From contig CAMYJT010000018.1 of assembly GCA_947258785.1 (NCBI GenBank), positions 1-64,000 of the forward strand: a stretch of 64,000 nt of DNA, read 5' to 3'. The stretch is from an uncultured Gammaproteobacteria bacterium (GTDB taxonomy: Bacteria; Pseudomonadota; Gammaproteobacteria; Arenicellales; JAANXG01). A program made the position numbers and the translations under genes. A model generated the notes under the pieces. The model saw only the letters and a program-made list of their open reading frames with translations, did not search any database and was not told the DNA's origin. Below, piece by piece: positions 27,282 to 35,333 of this stretch; positions within the stretch are counted from its first letter, which is position 1, and each line of letters starts with the position of its first letter.

Positions 27282-28574
27282 TCAGTGGCCGTCGGCCGGT
27301 GTCGACTCGAACAGCAGTTCGCCGCCAACCAGCACGTGAGTAATTCTGCCCTTGAAGGGCCAGCCGTGGAACGGTGAATTCCGGCCGCGGCTGATCATCT
27401 TCTGGCGGTCGAATTCCCACTCGTGATCCGCGTCGAAGACGCAGATGTCGGCGGTCGACCCGGGACGCAGGTGACCTGCGTCGATGCCCAGCACCTCAGC
27501 GGGTTTGTGCGTCAGCGCGGCAATTGCCTCGCTCAAATTCAGCAGTTTTCGGTCGACAAGTTTGAGGACCAGCGGCAACAGCGTCTCCAGCCCCGAGATT
27601 CCGGGTTCCGATTCGCTGAACGGCGCGAGTTTGGCATCCGGCTCGTGAGGTTGGTGATCCGAACAAATTGCCGCGATGACACCGTCTTTGACACCCTGGC
27701 ACAGGGCGGTCCGGTCCCGCTGGCTGCGCAACGGCGGGATGACATGGCACTGGCTGTTGAAGAAACCGATGTCGTGCTCGGTGAGATGGAGGTGATGCGC
27801 ACTCACATCGGCGGTCACCGGTAGCCCGCGCTGCTGGGCCTCTGCGATCATCTCGACGGCCCGGGCGCTGGACAGTTGATCGAAGTGACATCGCGCGCCG
27901 GTGGTCTCGATGAGCGCCAGGTCCCTGGCGACCCCGACGGTCTCCGCCGCTTCTGGAATCGCGGGTAGACCCAGCCGCGTGCTGATTTCGCCCTCGTGTA
28001 CGCATCCGTTGCCCTGCAGCCACGGGTCTTGAGCGTGTAGAAACACGGTCAGTTCAAAGGTGGAGGCGTACTGCATTGCCCGGCGCATAACTACGGTATC
28101 CCGGACCGGTGCCAGGGCGTTACTGACTCCCACACACCCGGCCTCGCTCAACGCCGCCATATCGGTGAGGATATGCCCCTCCAAGTTTTTGGTCAGGGCG
28201 CCAAGCGGATGTATGAAGGTCTTTCCCAACTGCCAGGCGCGCTGTTGGAGCATCTGCGCCATGGCGGGCGTGTCGATGACCGGATCGGTGTCGGGGGGTA
28301 CGCACAAGGTGGTGACGCCGGCGGAGACCGCTGCCGCCACTTCACTTACGATGGTTGCCTTGTGCTCCAGCCCCGGCTCTCGAAGCCGCGCCCGCAAATC
28401 GATCAAGCCGGGACAGACGATCAAACCGTTCGCGTCGATAACGCGGCCGACGGTAAAGTCGTCAGGCTGGTGGTCCAGGGCGGCGACAAATCCATCGTTA
28501 ATATAAAGGTCGTGGTGACCGTCGATACCGTGGGCAGGATCGATCAGACGGCCGTGGCGAATCACCAGGCCCAT
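27282..28574 (-). CDS. pyrC': Dihydroorotase-like protein PyrC', probably inactive
   Basis: A 430-residue amidohydrolase-fold protein of the dihydroorotase family. The usual metal-binding HxH after GLID is replaced: GLIDLRARLREPG has Arg-Ala-Arg where active enzymes have His-x-His. The later CSDHQPH region is kept. Pseudomonas has the same arrangement, an inactive PyrC' (PyrX) that holds aspartate transcarbamoylase PyrB in a large complex. Here the gene follows pyrB with a one-base overlap. A catalytic dihydroorotase should therefore be encoded elsewhere. The role is inferred from Pseudomonas. Confidence 0.9.
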   Translation of the reverse strand: MGLVIRHGRLIDPAHGIDGHHDLYINDGFVAALDHQPDDFTVGRVIDANGLIVCPGLIDLRARLREPGLEHKATIVSEVAAAVSAGVTTLCVPPDTDPVIDTPAMAQMLQQRAWQLGKTFIHPLGALTKNLEGHILTDMAALSEAGCVGVSNALAPVRDTVVMRRAMQYASTFELTVFLHAQDPWLQGNGCVHEGEISTRLGLPAIPEAAETVGVARDLALIETTGARCHFDQLSSARAVEMIAEAQQRGLPVTADVSAHHLHLTEHDIGFFNSQCHVIPPLRSQRDRTALCQGVKDGVIAAICSDHQPHEPDAKLAPFSESEPGISGLETLLPLVLKLVDRKLLNLSEAIAALTHKPAEVLGIDAGHLRPGSTADICVFDADHEWEFDRQKMISRGRNSPFHGWPFKGRITHVLVGGELLFESTPADGH

Positions 28575-29548
28575 CAGTCCTCCCTGCGTGTGGACTGGCC
28601 GCCCATCACGATCGCCATGATCGACATGCGGACGGCAATGCCATTGGTAACTTGGGACAGAATCAGCGAATGCGGTCCATCGGCGACATCGGAGTCGATT
28701 TCCAGTCCGCGATTGATGGGCCCCGGATGCATGACCAGGACATCCTCGGCGGCGTGGGCCAGCTTATCGTTGGTGAGACCATACAGGTTGAAATACTCTT
28801 GCTCGCTGGCGATGAGACTTCCCTGCATCCGTTCCAACTGCAGCCGCAGCATGATGACCACGTCGATGTCCTGCAGACCCTGTTGCATGTCGTGGTAGGG
28901 CCTTACACCCAGTCGTTCCACCTCCGTCGGCAACAAGGTTTTCGGCGCGATGACACGGACCTCGGCAACACCCAGCGTGTTCAAGGCATGAATCTGTGAG
29001 CGGGCGACGCGTGAATGCAAAATATCGCCGACAATGGCGACGCGCAGATTCTGAAAATCCGGTCGGTGTTGTCTGATGGTGAACACGTCCAGCATGGCCT
29101 GGGTCGGGTGGGCGTGACGGCCATCTCCGGCATTTACTATGCTGACATGTTGTGGCATGTGCTGCGCGATCAGCAATGCAGCGCCGCTGTAAGAATGACG
29201 AACAACGAACAGATCCGTGTGCATCGCCTCGAGGTTTTTTACCGTGTCGAGTACGGTTTCCCCTTTGCTTGTGGAAAGCCGCAGGGGGTTTAGGTTGATA
29301 ACATCGGCCGAAAGGCGCTTTGCGGCGATTTCGAAGGTCGTCCTGGTGCGCGTGCTGGATTCAAAAAACAGATTGACCACCGTTTTACCCCGCAGCAACG
29401 GAACTTTTTTGATCTCCCGATGGCCAACGTCGATAAAAGACTCCGCGGTGTCGAGGATTTGAATCAGCGTTTCGCGGCCTAGGCCCTCGATGGTGAGGAA
29501 GTGGTGGAGTGTACCGTCGTCGTTGAACTGGCTAATCGGCGCCGTCAA
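28574..29548 (-). CDS. pyrB: Aspartate carbamoyltransferase catalytic subunit
   Basis: Condenses carbamoyl phosphate and aspartate. It has 324 residues with the carbamoyl-phosphate motif [13 protein letters not shown], then [23 protein letters not shown] and [10 protein letters not shown]. The 15-residue extension before the conserved start (HFLTIEGL) is shorter than that of Pseudomonas PyrB but of the same kind. No pyrI regulatory subunit is nearby. Its start overlaps pyrR by four bases and its stop overlaps pyrC' by one. Confidence 0.97.
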   Translation of the reverse strand: MTAPISQFNDDGTLHHFLTIEGLGRETLIQILDTAESFIDVGHREIKKVPLLRGKTVVNLFFESSTRTRTTFEIAAKRLSADVINLNPLRLSTSKGETVLDTVKNLEAMHTDLFVVRHSYSGAALLIAQHMPQHVSIVNAGDGRHAHPTQAMLDVFTIRQHRPDFQNLRVAIVGDILHSRVARSQIHALNTLGVAEVRVIAPKTLLPTEVERLGVRPYHDMQQGLQDIDVVIMLRLQLERMQGSLIASEQEYFNLYGLTNDKLAHAAEDVLVMHPGPINRGLEIDSDVADGPHSLILSQVTNGIAVRMSIMAIVMGGQSTRRED

Positions 29549-30048
29549 ACCGGCTTCTCCAGGATGTCCAGACGCAGCGGTTCGGGCCCGAACAATTTTA
29601 CGTGCTGGTGATCTCCGAGCCGCAGTCTCTGGCCGACGATGTCCGGCTGGATGGGCAGTTCCCGCCCGTCACGTTCCACCAATACTGCCAGGACGATGGA
29701 TTTTGGTCGCCCGTAATCGAACAACACATTCATGGCCGCACGGGTGGTGCGTCCGGTATGCAGGACGTCGTCGACAAGGATGATGTGCCGGTCATCGATG
29801 TTTACGGGCAGTTGAGAGGTCTTCACTTGGGGATTCATCGCGATACGAGTGAAGTCATCGCGATAGAAAGTTATGTCCAGCGAACCGAGCACATCGCTGA
29901 GCCCGAGGCTGGCATGCAGGTGTTTGGCGACCCATGTACCGCCGGTGTGTATGCCTATCATCAATGGGGTCCGCTCGAGGTAACGGCCGAGCGCAGTCGA
30001 CATGACCTGCAGCAGGTCTTCAATGTTCTGTAGCCTGATCTGACTCAC
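29545..30048 (-). CDS. pyrR: PyrR bifunctional regulator / uracil phosphoribosyltransferase
   Basis: A 167-residue phosphoribosyltransferase-fold protein with the PRPP loop [17 protein letters not shown] and the basic RNA-binding-like loop [11 protein letters not shown]. In Firmicutes PyrR attenuates pyr mRNA; in Pseudomonas it acts at a pyr promoter. Placement before pyrB-pyrC' suggests pathway control here too. I did not find a clear attenuator hairpin, since the gene starts inside ruvX (29-base overlap). Confidence 0.94.
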   Translation of the reverse strand: MSQIRLQNIEDLLQVMSTALGRYLERTPLMIGIHTGGTWVAKHLHASLGLSDVLGSLDITFYRDDFTRIAMNPQVKTSQLPVNIDDRHIILVDDVLHTGRTTRAAMNVLFDYGRPKSIVLAVLVERDGRELPIQPDIVGQRLRLGDHQHVKLFGPEPLRLDILEKPV

Positions 30049-30463
30049 GCGTTGGGGTCTGTTGGCGCAGAAAGGTCTGCAATATCAATTGAGCGGCAAT
30101 CTGGTGGTGCTGTCTTTGCCGGCGCCTACGGCCCGCACCGGATTCGTGCAGCATCTCCCGCGCCATGTGTGTGGTTAACGATTCGTCGATCCAGTGGACC
30201 GGAAGATTGTAACGGCGCTCCAATGCCAGACCAAATCGTCGTATCTCACTGCACATCGGAGTTTCTTCACCGTCAGCCGCCAATGGCAGTCCAACGACCA
30301 GCGCCTTGGGTTGCCAGTCGGCGATCAATCGATCGAAACACCCCCAATCCGGTTGATCACCGTGATGCCGGACGGTATCCACACCGCGAGCGGTTTCGGT
30401 GACCGTTTGACCGACAGCAACACCGATCTTGCTGGCTCCATAATCGAACCCAAGGAAGGTCAA
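30020..30463 (-). CDS. ruvX: Putative pre-16S rRNA nuclease / RuvX-YqgF family
   Basis: A 147-residue RNase H-fold protein with LGFDYGASKIGVAVG (first acidic residue), ALVVGLPLAADGEETP and WIDESLTT (second). The third acidic position is normally an Asp just before the A-A-x-x-I-L helix. Here the text is QRQHHQIAAQLILQ, with His at about residue 120, so one catalytic metal ligand appears missing. The family processes 16S rRNA 5' ends and, in M. tuberculosis, resolves junctions. It overlaps yqgE by four bases and pyrR by 29. Confidence 0.92.
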   Translation of the reverse strand: MTFLGFDYGASKIGVAVGQTVTETARGVDTVRHHGDQPDWGCFDRLIADWQPKALVVGLPLAADGEETPMCSEIRRFGLALERRYNLPVHWIDESLTTHMAREMLHESGAGRRRRQRQHHQIAAQLILQTFLRQQTPTRESDQATEH

Positions 30464-31020
30464 GCGTGTCCCGCCTCCGAGGACATGGTATTCAGATCGA
30501 CTCCCAACAGGCTGGCCGCTGCTGACCAGCGCATGTCAATCGGTGTATTGAAAATGACATCGTAATCTGCCGGACCATTCAGCCATGCGTTTTGCTTGAT
30601 CTCGTTTTCCAGCTGGCCGCTGGCCCAGCCGGCGTAGCCCAGGGCCAACAGATACTGTTCGGGACCCTCGTTCCGTGCCACCGCCTCGAGGATGTCTCTG
30701 GATGTGGTCAGCCCAATGGAATCGGTGACCGGCAGGGTCGAGTCCCAGGCTCCCAGTCCGACATGCACGATAAAGCCGCGCTCGCTCTGAACTGGACCGC
30801 CGTAATGGACAGGTGCATGGCTATTGGTGCGATTGTGTTTTGGTATGTCCATTTGCGCGAGTACATCGCCGATAGTCAGGTCGACTACCCGGTTGATGAC
30901 AATGCCCAGCGCGCCTTCCTCGTTGTGCTGACAGATGAAGGTGACGGTTTGCTCGAAATTAGGGTCCCGCATAGCGGGCATCGCGATCAGGAAATGGCTG
31001 GTCAGGAAGGATCCTTGCAT
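30460..31020 (-). CDS. yqgE: UPF0301 protein YqgE
   Basis: A 186-residue protein of the YqgE/AlgH family, starting MQGSFLTSHFLIAMPAM with the pattern NFEQTVTFICQHNEEGALGIVINR, a GGPVQSERGFIVH segment and ALGYAGWASGQLENEIKQNAW. The function is unknown; the link to ruvX is one of the most conserved gene pairs in gammaproteobacteria. Upstream in-frame starts at 31026 or 31065 are possible but less family-like. Confidence 0.94.
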   Translation of the reverse strand: MQGSFLTSHFLIAMPAMRDPNFEQTVTFICQHNEEGALGIVINRVVDLTIGDVLAQMDIPKHNRTNSHAPVHYGGPVQSERGFIVHVGLGAWDSTLPVTDSIGLTTSRDILEAVARNEGPEQYLLALGYAGWASGQLENEIKQNAWLNGPADYDVIFNTPIDMRWSAAASLLGVDLNTMSSEAGHA

Positions 31021-31086
31021 AACCATAGTATCAGCCACAGCGATGTGGCTGACAAGTGCCGCCAAAATACGTCGATGGGTCGCCGA

Positions 31087-31983
31087 TTACCTGCTCACCA
31101 GCCGGGTGCCGCGGTACTGCCAGGTTCGGGTGATATGCAGAATGTCGACTTCCCGGCGGATATTGTCCGGGAACGGATTGAAGGGCGCCGCCAACCGGAT
31201 GCTACTCACTGCGGCGTCATCCAACAATTTTTGCCCCGAAGAGCGCTTTATGTCGATAGCCAATACGCTTCCATCGGCTTTCAGTTGTACATCCAACACC
31301 GCGCTGCCTTTAAGTTTCTGACGTTTGGCCCATTTGGGGTAGTGAAGGTTACCAATCCGTTCGACCTTGATGACCCAGGCCTGCATGTAGGCCGCGTATT
31401 TATATTCCTTGGTTCGTGCACTCAAGAATTTGCGTCTCGGTCGTTTCAGGTACTCCTGCCAGTCTCGACTGATCTCGGCACTGAGGCGTTGACGCTCGGA
31501 TTCGCGTTGCGGGCGTTGTTCGAGTCCGAGTTTATTGTCGAGTTGGCCGCGCCTGTCGGGACGTGGTCGCGGCTTGGTACTGGCGACTTGTTTGTCGGCT
31601 TGCTCTGCAAGCAGCAGTTTTGAGCGTGGTGCCGGGATCGCTTTGTTTCTTCGAGTCGCCAGTCTGGCCTGCGGCACTTTTTGGGCCGCATTCGGGGCTG
31701 GATTCGCCGGTAACGGGCTGCGGGCGATCGACGCGCGGTCACGGTCTCCTCCCCCGGCCTGGCTGGATTGCGCCAAATAGTCCGCCTCCTTCGGGACCTC
31801 GTCGCTGCGGGTGTTCACCAGCACGATATCCAGCGTCGGCAGTGCGTTAGTGCGGGGCAGCACCTTGGGTGCGGTGAAGCCGATGCCCAGGATGATCACC
31901 ACGTGCAGAAGGATCGATCCGAACGCTGTGAGTCCGAGGCGGTCAGTGTTACTGAAGCCGGGTATGGATTCAGTGTAATTCAC
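31087..31983 (-). CDS. TonB-family energy transducer
   Basis: A 298-residue protein with one N-terminal membrane anchor (SILLHVVIILGIGF, about 24-37) and a long linker rich in Pro, Arg, Gln and Ala. A C-terminal TonB domain follows: VERIGNLHYPKWAKRQKLKG, VLDVQLKADGSVLAIDIKRS and AAPFNPFPDNIRREVDILHI. TonB domains couple the proton-motive force to outer-membrane transporters. No exbB/exbD are present. In P. aeruginosa the gene in this place, tonB3, is needed for twitching motility, and the pil genes here lie nearby. Confidence 0.92.
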   Translation of the reverse strand: MNYTESIPGFSNTDRLGLTAFGSILLHVVIILGIGFTAPKVLPRTNALPTLDIVLVNTRSDEVPKEADYLAQSSQAGGGDRDRASIARSPLPANPAPNAAQKVPQARLATRRNKAIPAPRSKLLLAEQADKQVASTKPRPRPDRRGQLDNKLGLEQRPQRESERQRLSAEISRDWQEYLKRPRRKFLSARTKEYKYAAYMQAWVIKVERIGNLHYPKWAKRQKLKGSAVLDVQLKADGSVLAIDIKRSSGQKLLDDAAVSSIRLAAPFNPFPDNIRREVDILHITRTWQYRGTRLVSR

Positions 31984-32079
31984 AAGTTCAAAGTGGCTGA
32001 CTAGGGCGGCGCCGTGTATGGCTCAAATACTAGTGCATCTGCGGCGAAATCGTAACGGTGTAAGGGAGTTGAGCGGTCA

Positions 32080-33039
32080 TTATTGTTGTTTTATTTGCAG
32101 CTTCGATGCAACGGCATCCAGGAATTGGCCGCCAATATCGAGCCCGTAGATGGCGTCGAGCTCACGTATGCAGGTGGGGCTGGTGACATTTATTTCCGTG
32201 AGGTAGTCACCGATGATATCGAGGCCGGCAAACAGGATGCCGCGCCGCTGTAAGGTCGGTCCGACTTGATCACAGATCCATCGATCCCGTGCCGATAAGG
32301 GAACGCCCTCGCCGCGGCCGCCGGCGGCGAGATTGGCGCGGGTTTCACCTGGTGCGGCCAAGCGTGCCAGCGCGTAGGGTATCGGCTCGCCGTCAATCAG
32401 CAAAACCCGCTTGTCGCCCTTCTGAATCTCGGGCAGAAACCGTTGTGCCATGATGAAGCGGCGTTCCAAATTGGTCAGTGTTTCCATGATGACGTTTATA
32501 TTTGGGTCGGTTGCCGAGACTCGGAACACCGACTCTCCACCCATGCCGCCCAGTGGTTTTAAAATTATGTCCCGTTCCCGGTCGAGAAATTCCCGCAATT
32601 CACTATGTCGGCGTGTTACCAGCGTCGGTGGTGTGCATTGAGGAAACCAGGAGGTAAACATTTTCTCGTTCGCGTCACGCAGAGCCTGCGGGCGATTGAC
32701 CACGAGTACTCCGCGTGCCTCTGCCTGCTCGAGTATGTAAGTTGTGTGTATATACTCCATATCGAACGGTGGATCTTTACGCATAAGCAATGCATCGAGT
32801 TGTTCGAGCGCTATTGTTTGTTCGCCGGTAAATTCAAACCACCGCTGGTCGTCGCGGAACAGGGAAATTCGACGGACGCGTGCATACGGCTCCCCGCTGA
32901 CCAGAGACAGATCTCCCTGCTCGAAATACTGGATCGACCAACCGCGGTCTTGAGCCGCCAGCAGCATGGCGAATGTGCTGTCCTTCTTCAGATGAATGGC
33001 CGCAATGGGGTCCATCAGTACGCCCAATTGAATGGTCAT
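32080..33039 (-). CDS. gshB: Glutathione synthetase
   Basis: ATP-grasp enzyme joining gamma-glutamylcysteine and glycine. The 319-residue product begins QLGVLMDPIAAIHLKKDSTF and includes RKDPPFDMEYIHTTYILE, VVNRPQALRDANEKMF, the glycine-rich KPLGGMGGESVFR loop and DIIGDYLTEINVTSPT. Normal length. The order gshB, tonB, yqgE, ruvX, pyrR, pyrB, pyrC' matches P. aeruginosa, and pilG lies on the other side. Confidence 0.97.
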   Translation of the reverse strand: MTIQLGVLMDPIAAIHLKKDSTFAMLLAAQDRGWSIQYFEQGDLSLVSGEPYARVRRISLFRDDQRWFEFTGEQTIALEQLDALLMRKDPPFDMEYIHTTYILEQAEARGVLVVNRPQALRDANEKMFTSWFPQCTPPTLVTRRHSELREFLDRERDIILKPLGGMGGESVFRVSATDPNINVIMETLTNLERRFIMAQRFLPEIQKGDKRVLLIDGEPIPYALARLAAPGETRANLAAGGRGEGVPLSARDRWICDQVGPTLQRRGILFAGLDIIGDYLTEINVTSPTCIRELDAIYGLDIGGQFLDAVASKLQIKQQ

Positions 33040-33182
33040 GGTCCTTTAGTATCTGGTATGGCGTAATGCGTGGCCGCAATTATAAGCATACATTGCCGCA
33101 GGGTGCGGAACCTGTTCTGCTCAGGTGTCGGTGAGCGTATAGTTACAATTCGTATCGATGCATCCCTTCCTGGCTGACTACT

Positions 33183-33752
33183 ATGATCCCGCTGGCCGTT
33201 GATCTGGACGGAACCTTGGTGCAAACCGACCTGCTGTTCGTGTCGGTATCGAAGATGTTGCGCCGTAGCCCGTGGCTGCTGGCGCCGATGACCGTTTGGT
33301 TGCTCGCGGGTCGCGCCGGCTTTAAACACAAAATCGCACAGCGGACCGACCTCGACATTACGCAGTTGCCCTATCATCGAGGGCTGCTCCAGTTCCTGCA
33401 TCAACAGCACGATCGCGGACGTACCCTGGTGCTGGCGACGGCGTCTCATCGCAAGTATGCGCACCAGGTCGCGGACTATCTCGGAATTTTTCATCATGTA
33501 CTGGCGTCGGATCAGAACTTCAACCTCAAGGCTGCCAACAAGGCCCGTGCCTTACGTGAGCTGTTTGGGCATTCCGATTTCGATTACGTCGGTGATTCGC
33601 GCGCTGATCTGGCGGTTTGGGCCGAATGCGCGGGCGCCTTGCTGGTCGAGCCGACCCCCGCCCTGCTGAGCAGGGCGCGAACATTGACTGCGGTCAAGAT
33701 GGTGTTCGTTCGCGACTGGCGGGACCGTCGTGACGGGTCCCGCTGCGCCTGA
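33183..33752 (+). CDS. HAD-family hydrolase, stand-alone UbiA-fusion type
   Basis: A 189-residue HAD phosphohydrolase: motif I VDLDGTLVQTD, motif II LVLATASHRKYA, a Lys in NLKAANKARAL, and the acidic motif YVGDSRADLAVWAECAGALLVEP. This is very like the N-terminal HAD domain of bacterial proteins that continue into a UbiA-type prenyltransferase. Here the frame stops after the HAD part, and the 220 bases before pilG do not encode UbiA. It could be a natural stand-alone form or a remnant of a fusion. The substrate is unknown. Confidence 0.78.
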   Translation: MIPLAVDLDGTLVQTDLLFVSVSKMLRRSPWLLAPMTVWLLAGRAGFKHKIAQRTDLDITQLPYHRGLLQFLHQQHDRGRTLVLATASHRKYAHQVADYLGIFHHVLASDQNFNLKAANKARALRELFGHSDFDYVGDSRADLAVWAECAGALLVEPTPALLSRARTLTAVKMVFVRDWRDRRDGSRCA

Positions 33753-33972
33753 GTGCGTAAAATTAAGTGTCACCAAGGCTGTTGGCAGCTCGGTTAACGT
33801 GGATTTGTGCTCGTAAATATGCTATTAAAATCATAACTATATTGGTTTTTTAACACAAACGACTTCAGATACGCCATCCGCACAGCATGCGATCCAGCCG
33901 TACTTATGTCAGGCAATGGTCTAGGCTTGTGTTGACGAGATACGTAACTGCATATGGGGTAAAGGAGATTCG

Positions 33973-34371
33973 ATGTCCATTAAGGTTATGGTGATCGATG
34001 ACAGCAATACCATCCGCAAGACTACCGAGGCGTTGTTGACCAAGGCCGGGTATCAGGTGTTGACTGCGACTGACGGGTTTGAGGCGATGTCGGTTATTAC
34101 GGATCACAGACCCGACATCATCTTCATCGACATCATGATGCCGCGGCTCGACGGCTATCAGACCTGTAGTCTCATCAAGAATAATCGTCATTTCAAGCAG
34201 ACACCGGTCGTCATGCTGTCCAGCAAAGATGGGCTGTTCGATCGGGCTCGTGGTCGGGTCGCTGGTTCAGATCAGCACATCAACAAGCCGTTCACACAGG
34301 ATGAATTGATTCAGGCGATTACGAAATACGTACATAGAAATCACGAACACGAACGGGTCGATAGTCATTGA
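33973..34371 (+). CDS. pilG: Twitching motility response regulator PilG
   Basis: A 132-residue single-domain CheY-like receiver. It carries the acidic pair VIDDSNTIRK, the phosphoacceptor Asp at about residue 53 in FIDIMMPRLDG, a Ser/Thr switch in MLSSKDG and the conserved Lys in INKPFTQDEL. In Pseudomonas PilG promotes pilus extension and cAMP signalling. First gene of the rightward pilGHIJ-chpA-chpC operon, with GGAG eight bases before the start. Confidence 0.96.
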   Translation: MSIKVMVIDDSNTIRKTTEALLTKAGYQVLTATDGFEAMSVITDHRPDIIFIDIMMPRLDGYQTCSLIKNNRHFKQTPVVMLSSKDGLFDRARGRVAGSDQHINKPFTQDELIQAITKYVHRNHEHERVDSH

Positions 34372-34392
34372 CCAGGTACCGCGGAGTAACGC

Positions 34393-34755
34393 ATGCAGTC
34401 GGGCAAAGTATTGGTGGTTGACGATTCTCCAACTGATTTACATTTGTTGACCGGTTACTTGATGAATAACGGGTTTACTCCAATATCCGCTTACAGCGGA
34501 GAAGAGGCGATTGAGAAGATCCGCCACGACAAGCCGGATGTGATCCTGATGGATATTGTCATGCCTGGTATGAACGGTTTCGAGACGACCCGGAAGTTGC
34601 GGCGTGACCCAAGCACCGCGGACATCCCGATCGTCATCATATCCTCCAAAGATAAGGAAACCGACAAGATCTGGGGCTTGCGGCAGGGCGCCAAAGATTA
34701 CCTCGTCAAACCGGTGGATGAGTCAACATTGATAAAAAAATTGAAACTTCTATGA
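34393..34755 (+). CDS. pilH: Twitching motility response regulator PilH
   Basis: A 120-residue single-domain receiver: [13 protein letters not shown], Asp 54 in [18 protein letters not shown]-type switch ([11 protein letters not shown]), and YLVKPVDE. PilH works opposite to PilG, favouring retraction or acting as a phosphate sink. It follows pilG by 21 bases and overlaps pilI by four. Confidence 0.96.
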   Translation: MQSGKVLVVDDSPTDLHLLTGYLMNNGFTPISAYSGEEAIEKIRHDKPDVILMDIVMPGMNGFETTRKLRRDPSTADIPIVIISSKDKETDKIWGLRQGAKDYLVKPVDESTLIKKLKLL

Positions 34756-35312
34756 ACCGCCAGGACGCCTCGGCAACGCCATTCGAATTGCTGTCGCGCT
34801 TGGAGCGCGACAGCCGCGCCAGCGGTTTTCAATTACCCCAACCACTGGAAGTCCGGTCTCAATGGCGCGGCATCACCTTTGCGGTGGATCGCTGGCGGCT
34901 GGTGGCACACCTGGATATGATCAACGACGTGGTCGAGTGTGGTTCGATTACCCCGGTGCCGCGCACCAAAGGCTGGATGCGAGGTGTTGTAAACGTGAGG
35001 GGCACCTTGTACTCGATCACGGATTTGGCCGCGTTGCTTGGGTGTCCGCCGATGGTTGTCGAATCCGAGGGTATGCTGTTGGTGTTGAACAAGAAAGAAC
35101 TGCAAAGTGCCTTACTGGTATCGCGGGTGTACGGATTGAAGTCATTTGATCTGGACCGGGATGTTGGTGAGGCAGCGATTTTCAGTGACGAAATAAAGCC
35201 CTTTATCGAACGGGCATTCGTGGCAGACGGGCAGACTTGGGGAGTACTGACAATCAACCAATTGGTGGAGTCTGACGTGTTTCGTGAAATCGAGTTGAAG
35301 GCTACTGCATAG
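34752..35312 (+). CDS. pilI: CheW-like adaptor PilI
   Basis: A 186-residue CheW-domain protein linking PilJ to ChpA. Visible are GITFAVDRWRLVAHLDMINDV near the start, TKGWMRGVVNVRGTLYSITDLAALLG (the conserved NxRGxxxxxxDL-type block) and WGVLTINQLVES near the end. The length is normal for PilI. The start lies in the pilH stop (ATGA). Confidence 0.95.
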   Translation: MNRQDASATPFELLSRLERDSRASGFQLPQPLEVRSQWRGITFAVDRWRLVAHLDMINDVVECGSITPVPRTKGWMRGVVNVRGTLYSITDLAALLGCPPMVVESEGMLLVLNKKELQSALLVSRVYGLKSFDLDRDVGEAAIFSDEIKPFIERAFVADGQTWGVLTINQLVESDVFREIELKATA

Positions 35313-35333
35313 CTCAACCGATGAGGTAAGGAA

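Noticed and set aside
29990..30120. PyrR attenuator in front of pyrB
   Set aside because: The pyrR start is buried in ruvX and pyrB overlaps pyrR, leaving no leader with terminator and antiterminator stems.
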